A stretch of 12,299 nucleotides of DNA from CAG-273 sp963560005 (GTDB taxonomy: Bacteria > Bacillota > Clostridia > TANB77 > CAG-508): the NCBI GenBank assembly GCA_963560005.1, contig CAUWNG010000058.1, positions 1-12,299 on the forward strand, given 5' to 3'. The notes below the pieces were generated by a model that did no database searches, was not told the origin of the DNA, and was given only the letters and a program-made list of their open reading frames with translations. Position numbers and translations under genes: made by a program. This document shows positions 5,509 to 12,299 of the stretch, piece after piece (positions within the stretch are counted from its first letter, which is position 1; every line of letters starts with the position of its first letter).

Positions 5509-8208
5509 ATGGAAAAGAACGATAAAGACAAAAATATAGATGAAACAAAAATATATAAAGTAAAAAATAATTCTAAAAAGAGTAAAAGTGTAAAAAAGGA
5601 TAAAAAAGGTAAGGGTGAGAAGAAAAAACATCCAAAATTAAAAAAAACTATAATAATAATTTTTATTATATTAGTAATATTGGCATTAGCTGGAATAGGA
5701 GCTTTTGCAGCAATATTTTTTAGTGATAGTTGGGCATTAACTAAAGAAGATTTGGTTATTTCTGAAAGCAATACTACAATTTATGATTCAAAGAAGAAAA
5801 AATTAACTGAGCTATCAGGGGATGAAAGTAGAAGAATAATACCTTTTGATAAGATGGGAAAATATACAGCAGATGCATTTGTTGCAATAGAAGATGAAAG
5901 ATTTGATAGTCACTCTGGTGTAGATATTTTAAGAACAGGAAGGGCAGCAATAGAATTTATTCTTAATGGAGGAGAATCATCATTTGGTGGTAGTACTATT
6001 ACACAACAATTAGTTAAAAATCTAATGGATGATGATGATGATGAAGGAATTGCTGGTGTAGAAAGAAAAATAAGAGAAATGTCTAGAGCTGTTCAAATTG
6101 AACAAATGCTTTCTAAACAACAAATACTAGAAACATATTTAAATCTTATATATATGGGTGGAGGTTCACACACAAATGTATATGGAGTAGAAATGGGAGC
6201 ACAGTATTATTTTGCAAAATCAGCAAAAGATTTAACTTTAGTTGAGTCTGCATTTTTAGCTGGTATAAATCATATTCCAAATGCTTATGATCCTTATGGA
6301 GAAGAAGATAATACAGAATTAATAAAAAATAGAACTAAAACCGTATTATCTCAGATGAAAAAATTAGGAAAAATAAATGATGAAGAATATGAAAAAGCGG
6401 TTGAAAAAGCTAATAAAGGGTTTAAATTTAAACAAGGAAATATTTCAAGTAATGTGGAAATGTCATTCCATACTGCAGCAGCCATAGATCAAGTAATAAG
6501 AGAATTAGCAAAAAGTAAAGAAATAGATTATGGTGTAGCAAAAACCATATTATATTCAGGAGGATATAAATTATATACAACTCAAGATTCAAAAATTCAA
6601 AAGAAAATGGAAAAAGAAATGAAAAAAGATGATTATGTAACTACTACAGAAGACGAAAAAGGTAATGAATACAAAGCACAAGCAGGTATGGTAATTATTG
6701 ATTATAAAACTGGGGAGGTTGTAGGAACAGTAGGAGCGCTTGGAGATGATAGCCATGCACAAAATCTTAATAGGGCAGTAAATGATATATCTAGACAACC
6801 AGGTTCTTCAATAAAACCATTAGTAGTTATTGCACCAGGACTTGAGGAAAAAGTTATTACAGCAGCAACTGTATATGATGATTCAAAAACAAACTTTGGG
6901 AATGATTCTCCTAATAATGCAGGTGGATATTATAAAGGATTATGTACTGTAAGGGAAGCTATAGAAGTTTCATCAAATGTTGTAAATGCAAAGATTCTTA
7001 CTAATATAGGATTTAATACAGGTGTAAAATATGCAAAAGAATTTGGACTATCAAATTATGGTCAAGATGATGCAGTTTTGTCTTTAGCATTAGGAGGAAC
7101 GAGAGCAGGAACATCACCTTTACAAATGGCAGCTGCTTATGGTGCAATTGCTAATGATGGTGAATATATAGAACCAACTTTTTATAAAAAACTAGTAGAT
7201 TCAAATGGAAAAACAATATTGGAACCAAAACAAGAGACAAGAAGGGTTATGTCAGAAAGTAATGCATACATATTAAAAAACATATTGCAAGAACCAGTTT
7301 ATGGTTCAGAAGGTACAGCTTGGAGATGTTCTATTAGTGGAATGGATGTAGCAGCAAAAACAGGTACAGCAGAAGGTGGAAAAGATAAATGGCTTTGTGG
7401 ATTTACACCATATTATTCAGCAGCAGTATGGTATGGGTATGATATGGAGCTTCCTGTATACTATTCTTCAGCAGCAGCTATAATATGGAGTAGTGTTATG
7501 GAAGATGTTCATGAAGATTTGGAAAGTGCAAGTTTTAAAAGACCAAATAATATAGTTACAGCAAAGATATGTAAAAAATCTGGTAAATTAGCTACAGATA
7601 AATGTAAAAGTACATATACAGAAGTATTTGTTTCTGGAACAGTACCAAGTTATTGCGAAGGTCACGTAGAATTAGAAATATGTAAAGATTCTGGAAAAAT
7701 AGCTACAGAATATTGTCCTAATAAAGTTAAAAAAACTTATACTGCAAGACCTGAAAAAGAGGTAAATGCAAAATGGAATACAAGTGGAAGTAGCAAATAT
7801 AATATACCAGAAGAAAAATGTGATAAGCACACAGAAAAAAATTCTACAATTATAGTACAAAACGTAGTTGGAAAAACAGAAGCAATAGCTACGAACTTAT
7901 TGAAAGAATTAAATGTAAAAGTAGTTTATGAGGAAGATTTATCAAAAGCAGAGGGAATTGTGTTAAGACAAAGTGTTGCAGCAGGAGAAAAAATAAAAAA
8001 AGGAACAGCTATTACAATAGTGGTAAATAAATATAAAACAGTACCAGAAGATCCAAATAGTAATACACAACCAGGTGATAACAATGAGATAATTGGAGGA
8101 AATAATGAAATAGAAGGCAATAATGAACAAGGAGAAGGTGGAACAGCAGGAGGAAATAATGAAATAGGTGGTAATAGCGAAAATATTGTAAATAATGTAG
8201 TTCCTTAA
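5509..8208 (+). CDS. Class A penicillin-binding protein (transglycosylase/transpeptidase) with C-terminal PASTA domain
   Basis: An 899-residue bifunctional murein synthase. Residues 1-46 are a Lys-rich cytoplasmic tail and 47-71 a single membrane anchor. The GT51 glycosyltransferase follows: EDERFDSHSG (128-137, catalytic E128), GGSTITQQLVKN (160-171), RKIREM (186-191), and ILETYLNLIYMG (206-217). The transpeptidase domain has SSIK (433-436, nucleophile S433), SSN (488-490) and KTG (617-619). After it come two CxxSGxxAxxxC motifs (688-699 and 725-736) with C716 between, which may form disulfides outside the cell, then a PASTA-like domain (about 780-842) and a Gly/Asn/Glu-rich tail (about 850-899). 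GGAGG (5498-5502) precedes the ATG by 6 bases. It polymerises lipid II and crosslinks stem peptides at the outer face of the membrane; the PASTA domain suggests binding to peptidoglycan or beta-lactam-like ligands. All catalytic motifs are intact. Confidence 0.95.
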   Translation: MEKNDKDKNIDETKIYKVKNNSKKSKSVKKDKKGKGEKKKHPKLKKTIIIIFIILVILALAGIGAFAAIFFSDSWALTKEDLVISESNTTIYDSKKKKLTELSGDESRRIIPFDKMGKYTADAFVAIEDERFDSHSGVDILRTGRAAIEFILNGGESSFGGSTITQQLVKNLMDDDDDEGIAGVERKIREMSRAVQIEQMLSKQQILETYLNLIYMGGGSHTNVYGVEMGAQYYFAKSAKDLTLVESAFLAGINHIPNAYDPYGEEDNTELIKNRTKTVLSQMKKLGKINDEEYEKAVEKANKGFKFKQGNISSNVEMSFHTAAAIDQVIRELAKSKEIDYGVAKTILYSGGYKLYTTQDSKIQKKMEKEMKKDDYVTTTEDEKGNEYKAQAGMVIIDYKTGEVVGTVGALGDDSHAQNLNRAVNDISRQPGSSIKPLVVIAPGLEEKVITAATVYDDSKTNFGNDSPNNAGGYYKGLCTVREAIEVSSNVVNAKILTNIGFNTGVKYAKEFGLSNYGQDDAVLSLALGGTRAGTSPLQMAAAYGAIANDGEYIEPTFYKKLVDSNGKTILEPKQETRRVMSESNAYILKNILQEPVYGSEGTAWRCSISGMDVAAKTGTAEGGKDKWLCGFTPYYSAAVWYGYDMELPVYYSSAAAIIWSSVMEDVHEDLESASFKRPNNIVTAKICKKSGKLATDKCKSTYTEVFVSGTVPSYCEGHVELEICKDSGKIATEYCPNKVKKTYTARPEKEVNAKWNTSGSSKYNIPEEKCDKHTEKNSTIIVQNVVGKTEAIATNLLKELNVKVVYEEDLSKAEGIVLRQSVAAGEKIKKGTAITIVVNKYKTVPEDPNSNTQPGDNNEIIGGNNEIEGNNEQGEGGTAGGNNEIGGNSENIVNNVVP
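8095..8166 (+). repeat. 18-bp direct repeat in the low-complexity tail of the PBP gene
   Basis: GGAGGAAATAATGAAATA occurs exactly at 8095-8112 and 8149-8166, 54 bp (18 codons) apart, so recombination between copies would keep the frame. It encodes GGNNEI copies in a Gly/Asn/Glu-rich tail that probably serves as a flexible wall-side linker. Confidence 0.7.
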
Positions 8209-8241
8209 ATAGTTATAGTTTATTATTAATAGGAGGGTAAA

Positions 8242-9645
8242 ATGTCAATAAATTTTTATAATACTTTAACACATAAGAAAGAAGAATTTAAGACATTAGA
8301 TGGAAGTAATGTGGTTCGCATGTATTCATGCGGACCAACAGTATATAGTTATGCACACATTGGTAACTTTAGGGCATATATTTTTATGGATACTTTAAGA
8401 AGAGTATTAAAATATAATGGCTATGAGTTAAAACATGTTATGAATATAACAGATGTTGGTCATTTGGAATCAGATGCTGATGAGGGAGAAGACAAAATGG
8501 AAAAAGCAGCAAGAAAAGAAAATAAAAACCCTTATGAAATTGCTGAATATTATACTAAAATATTTTTAAAAGATATGGAAAGGTTAAATATAGACAAAAC
8601 AGAAATATTAGCAAAAGCTACTGATCATATAAAAGAAATGTTAGATTTTGTAGAAACATTAGTAAAAAAAGGTTACGGGTATGAAACTAGTAAAGGAATA
8701 TATTTTGATATATCAAAATTAGATAAATATCCCGTATTATCAAATAGAAATGTAGATGAACAAATAGCTGGGGCAAGAGTAGAAGTGGATGAAGAAAAAA
8801 GAAATCCTTATGATTTTGCATTATGGATAAAGGCACCAGAAAATCATATTATGAAATGGGAAAGTCCATGGGGATTATCATATCCAGGTTGGCATATTGA
8901 ATGTTCAGCAATGGGAAAAAAATACTTAGGAGAGCAATTTGATATACATACAGGTGGAATAGACCATATACCAACACACCATGAAAATGAAATTGCACAA
9001 AGCAAAGGATTAACAGGTAAAATTCCAGCCCAATATTGGATGCATGTTGAATTTTTACAGGTAGATGGTGGAAAAATGTCTAAATCATTAGGAAATGTTT
9101 ATACTTTGGATGAATTGAAAAATAAAGGAATAGAGCCATTAGCTTATAAATTGTTTTGTTTTACAGCACATTATAGAACAAAACTAAATTTTACTTTTGA
9201 CACAGTTTTAGCAAGTCAAAAAGCATTAAAGAGATTAAGAGAAGGATTTTTAAAACATCAATTAGGTAGTGATGAAATAGAAAATGAAATTATTGAAGAA
9301 TATAAGAAAAGATTTTTGGAAACAATAAATGATGACTTAAATATGCCAGCAGCAATGGGAATAGTATGGGAAGTTGTTAGAAACGAAAAGAAATCAAAAC
9401 AATTAGCAGAATTATTATTAAATTTTGATAAAGTATTGGGCTTGGATTTAGAAAATTCCGAAGAATATTTAAAAGAAGATCAAAATATTGAATTACCAGA
9501 AAATATATCAAAATTAATAGAAGAAAGAAAAGAAGCAAGAAAAAATAAAAATTGGGAATTATCAGATACAATAAGAGATGAATTAAAAGAAAAAGGATAT
9601 AGTGTTAAAGATACAAAAGATGGAATGACTGTAGAAAGACTTTAG
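8242..9645 (+). CDS. cysS: Cysteinyl-tRNA synthetase
   Basis: A 467-residue class Ia synthetase that charges tRNA-Cys in the cytoplasm. The catalytic Rossmann domain has the HIGH-type motif HIGN (39-42) and KMSKS (278-282). The zinc ligands that select cysteine are at C30, C221 (in GWHIECSAM), H246 and E250 (in THHENE), matching E. coli C28, C209, H234 and E238 in spacing. A helical anticodon-binding region follows, ending in the small C-terminal domain (RDELKEKGYSVKDTKDGMTVERL region). Length is typical (about 460-470). AGGAGG (8230-8235) gives a 6-base spacing to the ATG. It lies 33 bp after the PBP gene, so there is no room for its own T-box leader and it is probably co-transcribed. Confidence 0.97.
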   Translation: MSINFYNTLTHKKEEFKTLDGSNVVRMYSCGPTVYSYAHIGNFRAYIFMDTLRRVLKYNGYELKHVMNITDVGHLESDADEGEDKMEKAARKENKNPYEIAEYYTKIFLKDMERLNIDKTEILAKATDHIKEMLDFVETLVKKGYGYETSKGIYFDISKLDKYPVLSNRNVDEQIAGARVEVDEEKRNPYDFALWIKAPENHIMKWESPWGLSYPGWHIECSAMGKKYLGEQFDIHTGGIDHIPTHHENEIAQSKGLTGKIPAQYWMHVEFLQVDGGKMSKSLGNVYTLDELKNKGIEPLAYKLFCFTAHYRTKLNFTFDTVLASQKALKRLREGFLKHQLGSDEIENEIIEEYKKRFLETINDDLNMPAAMGIVWEVVRNEKKSKQLAELLLNFDKVLGLDLENSEEYLKEDQNIELPENISKLIEERKEARKNKNWELSDTIRDELKEKGYSVKDTKDGMTVERL

Positions 9646-9664
9646 TTGGAGGTAAAAAACAAAG

Positions 9665-10726
9665 GTGAAACAAAAAAATAAAAATTCATTTTTAAAAGAT
9701 ATAAGAAAAAGTATTACTGGTTTGGATGAATATGGAACTTTTGCAACAGAAAAGGTAACAAAATCAATGGTATATATAACAAAAATCGTTTTGATTTTTG
9801 TTATAGTACTAAGTATATTTTCTGTTTATAAATTTTCTGTTGCAATTAATAATGTAAAAAATTATGTTGAAACTGAAATAAAAGATATAAAATTTCAAGA
9901 AAATAAATTAAATATTATTCCTAGTTCTGGAAAAGAAGAAAAGATAAATATTGATATAGAAGATCCAGTTACTTGTAAAATAATTATTGATACTAGAGAA
10001 TTAAAAAATAAAGAAGTAGATGAATATGCAGAAGAAATAAAAAAATATTCAAATGGAATAATTATTTTAAGGGATAAACTAATATTTAAATCATCATTTG
10101 CAACATTACCTTCAATTGTTTCATACTCAGACATATCAAATGCCTATAATATAAATAAATTTGAAAAGAATGATATAATTAATATATTATCAGGAAATAA
10201 TACATTATATAAAATATATATATCATCATTTATCTTAGTTTTTATATATTTCTTTACAATATATTTTTCAACAGTATTGTTAGATGCATTGATGTATTCT
10301 ATAATAGGTTTTATAGTAGGTATTTTTTCAAAATTGCGTTTAAAACTTTCTGCATTATATAGTATAGCTATACATGCTCTAACGTTACCTATAACTTTGA
10401 ATATGATTTATATAGTTATAAATTTATTAACAGGATTTAGAATTGAATATTTTTCAATTATGTATATGGCTATAACTTGTATTTACATTGTAGCATCTAT
10501 ATTAATAATAAAATCTGATTTAATAAAAAAACAAATTGAATTTTCTAAAATTATTGAAGAACAGGAAAGAGTAAAACAAGAGTTAAAAAGGAAAGAAGAG
10601 CAAGAAAAGGAAGAGGCAGAAAGAGAAAGACTTAAAAAAGAAGATGAAAAGAAAAAAAGAGAAGAAAGAAAGCAAGGAAAAGAAAAAGATAAAACAGATG
10701 AGGAGCCTCAGGGAGATAATGTTTAA
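9665..10726 (+). CDS. DUF1189-like integral membrane protein with charged C-terminal tail
   Basis: A 353-residue protein of unknown function. Order of parts: a short amphipathic N-terminus (SFLKDIRKSITG), TM1 at about 36-57, an extracytoplasmic domain of about 120 residues (60-180), four more hydrophobic segments at about 183-203, 205-222, 234-255 and 264-283, then a Lys/Glu-rich tail (285-353) likely to be a charged helix or coiled coil in the cytoplasm. One N-terminal TM, an outside domain and a four-TM C-terminal block match the DUF1189 family as I recall it; I have not searched. The start is GTG, 12 bases after GGAGG (9648-9652); the next in-frame Met is residue 35, which would remove the N-terminus, so GTG is preferred. 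It lies 19 bp after cysS and 22 bp before ftsH. Function is not assigned. Confidence 0.75.
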   Translation: MKQKNKNSFLKDIRKSITGLDEYGTFATEKVTKSMVYITKIVLIFVIVLSIFSVYKFSVAINNVKNYVETEIKDIKFQENKLNIIPSSGKEEKINIDIEDPVTCKIIIDTRELKNKEVDEYAEEIKKYSNGIIILRDKLIFKSSFATLPSIVSYSDISNAYNINKFEKNDIINILSGNNTLYKIYISSFILVFIYFFTIYFSTVLLDALMYSIIGFIVGIFSKLRLKLSALYSIAIHALTLPITLNMIYIVINLLTGFRIEYFSIMYMAITCIYIVASILIIKSDLIKKQIEFSKIIEEQERVKQELKRKEEQEKEEAERERLKKEDEKKKREERKQGKEKDKTDEEPQGDNV

Positions 10727-10748
10727 ACAATAAGGAGAATAGATAAGA

Positions 10749-12299
10749 ATGGATGAAAAAAAGAATAAAAAAGATAAAAAGAAACAATCTTATATTATAT
10801 TAGCAAGTGTATTATTAATGATTGCTATAGTTGTTTTAATTGTAGTACTAGTGTTACAGATAAACACAAAGAAAGATACAGAATTATCTTATACAGATTT
10901 AATTAAGCAAATAGAAGAGGGAAATGTAGAAAAGGTAGAAATGACAGCTGGAAGTACTAGTGCGAAAATTAAATTGAAAGATATAGAGGAAGAAAAAACA
11001 ACTCTTATTCCAAGTACTCAAGCATTCATTGAATTGATACAAGAAAAGTCTTTAGAGGGTAATCATATAGATTTTATGCAAAAACCTCAAAATATAATTG
11101 TAAAAATTTCTGCTACTTTATTTTCTTTATTACCTACAATATTATTAGTGGTATTATTTGTATTAATGATTAAATTACAAGGGCTAGGAGATAAAGGAAA
11201 AGTATATGATGCTGAAACAACAAAGTCAAAAATAAAATTTGATGATGTTGCAGGATTAGAGGAAGAAAAACAAGAAATGATAGAAATAGTAAACTTCCTA
11301 AAAGAACCAAAAAAGTTTTATGAAATGGGAGCCAAAATACCAAGAGGAGTTTTACTTTGTGGGCAACCAGGAACAGGTAAAACATTAATTGCAAAAGCGA
11401 TAGCAGGAGAGGCAAATGTTCCATTTATTTCAATGAGTGGATCAGAATTTATAGAAATGTTTGCCGGATTAGGTGCTTCAAGAGTAAGAAAATTATTTGA
11501 AAAAGCCAAAAAGATTTCCCCATGCATAGTATTTATAGATGAAATTGATGCTATTGGCTCAAGAAGAACTAGTGGAAGTGGAGCAGAAACAGAAAATAAT
11601 CAGACATTAAATCAATTACTAGTAGAAATGGATGGTTTTGATACAGAAGAGACTATAATAGTATTAGCAGCAACAAACAGACCAGAAATGTTAGATAAAG
11701 CATTACTTCGTCCTGGAAGATTTGATAGACAAATAACAATAGCACTACCAGATTTAAAGGGAAGAGAAGAAATACTAAAAATTCATTCAGCAGATAAAAA
11801 ATTTGCACCAAATATAGATATGAAAGATATTGCAGGAGATACAGCAGGCTTTACAGGGGCAGAACTTGCAAATATTTTAAATGAAGCAGCTATAATTGCA
11901 ACAATAAGAGAACATGAAGAAATAACAAAAAATGATATAGAAGAAGCGGTTAAAAAAGTAACTGTAGGAATAGAAAAACAAAGTAGAGTAATTTCCGAAA
12001 AAGATAAAAGATTAACAGCATTTCATGAAGCGGGACATGCTATAGTAAGTAGTACACTACAAACACAAAAAGATATTAAAGAAGTATCTATTATACCTAG
12101 AGGTATAGCAGGTGGCTATACAATGTATAGAACAAATGAAGATAAATACTATATTTCTAAAACAGAAATGCAAGAAAAATTGATAGCACTATTAGGTGGA
12201 AGAGCAGCAGAAAAAATAGTATTAAATGATATATCAACTGGTGCAAGTAATGATATAGAGGTTGCTACACAAGTAGCTAAAGATATGGTTGTAAAATAT
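10749..12299 (+). CDS. ftsH: FtsH-family ATP-dependent zinc metalloprotease, 3' truncated by the window
   Basis: The first 517 residues of a membrane-anchored AAA+ protease that degrades misfolded membrane and short-lived cytoplasmic proteins; the stop lies beyond the window. TM1 spans about 15-37, an external domain about 40-118, TM2 about 121-142. The AAA module has Walker A GQPGTGKT (205-212; GPPGTGKT is usual), pore loop MFAGLG (237-242; FVGVG usual), Walker B VFIDEID (261-267), sensor ATNRPE (308-313) and arginine fingers R321 and R324. The peptidase domain has the zinc motif HEAGH (426-430), and D502 in TGASNDIE is the likely third ligand. It should be active, but it is more diverged than typical FtsH and may be a second paralogue. 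AAGGAG (10732-10737) precedes the ATG by 11 bases. About 90-150 residues are missing at the C-terminus by family length. Confidence 0.93.
   Translation, partial: MDEKKNKKDKKKQSYIILASVLLMIAIVVLIVVLVLQINTKKDTELSYTDLIKQIEEGNVEKVEMTAGSTSAKIKLKDIEEEKTTLIPSTQAFIELIQEKSLEGNHIDFMQKPQNIIVKISATLFSLLPTILLVVLFVLMIKLQGLGDKGKVYDAETTKSKIKFDDVAGLEEEKQEMIEIVNFLKEPKKFYEMGAKIPRGVLLCGQPGTGKTLIAKAIAGEANVPFISMSGSEFIEMFAGLGASRVRKLFEKAKKISPCIVFIDEIDAIGSRRTSGSGAETENNQTLNQLLVEMDGFDTEETIIVLAATNRPEMLDKALLRPGRFDRQITIALPDLKGREEILKIHSADKKFAPNIDMKDIAGDTAGFTGAELANILNEAAIIATIREHEEITKNDIEEAVKKVTVGIEKQSRVISEKDKRLTAFHEAGHAIVSSTLQTQKDIKEVSIIPRGIAGGYTMYRTNEDKYYISKTEMQEKLIALLGGRAAEKIVLNDISTGASNDIEVATQVAKDMVVKY

Noticed and set aside
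6028..6042. Five GAT repeats in the PBP gene as a phase-variable tract
   Set aside because: It is a 3-base unit, so slippage only changes the number of Asp residues (174-178) and cannot switch the gene off.
1..12299. CRISPR array, tRNA/rRNA genes, transposase or prophage genes
   Set aside because: None seen: no regularly spaced repeats, no tRNA-like cloverleaf in the gaps, and all complete genes are core housekeeping types.

Overview
The window comes from a very AT-rich, low-GC Gram-positive bacterium, most likely an uncultured gut-type member of the Clostridia. The evidence is AGA/AAA/ATA-dominated codon use, strong GGAGG ribosome-binding sites, the hrcA-grpE-dnaK-dnaJ order under CIRCE operators, a 614-residue DnaK of the Gram-positive type, and a class A penicillin-binding protein ending in a PASTA domain. 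The placement below phylum level is an inference.

Layout. (1) Bases 1-229 are the broken 3' end of a gene with GC-rich, A-poor DNA (55% GC over 41-140 by hand count) quite unlike the rest. Its Ser/Tyr/Gly-rich peptide ends in a VRPVVSL motif typical of C-type-lectin/FGE-like surface proteins. It may be the variable region of a diversity-generating retroelement (DGR) target, and it carries one frameshift. A GC-rich stem-loop (259-283) and a rho-independent terminator (385-422) follow. (2) Bases 460-5361 are the heat-shock chaperone operon: a promoter flanked by two CIRCE-geometry inverted repeats, then hrcA, grpE, dnaK and dnaJ, closed by a perfect 12-bp terminator hairpin. Stem-loops sit in the grpE-dnaK and dnaK-dnaJ gaps. 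(3) Bases 5362-12299 are a second co-directional unit with gaps of 33, 19 and 22 bp: a class A PBP with a C-terminal PASTA domain, cysS, a DUF1189-like membrane protein, and an FtsH-type AAA+ protease cut off by the window end.

How the genes fit together. HrcA represses its own operon through CIRCE. DnaK, DnaJ and GrpE form the Hsp70 folding machine, which normally also sets HrcA activity together with GroE. The downstream unit joins cell-wall synthesis, Cys-tRNA charging and membrane-protein quality control; these look like ordinary housekeeping neighbours rather than one pathway. Everything on the plus strand after base 460 is conserved core genome. The unusual content is the left edge, the doubled CIRCE arrangement, the structured intergenic RNAs and the divergent FtsH motifs.
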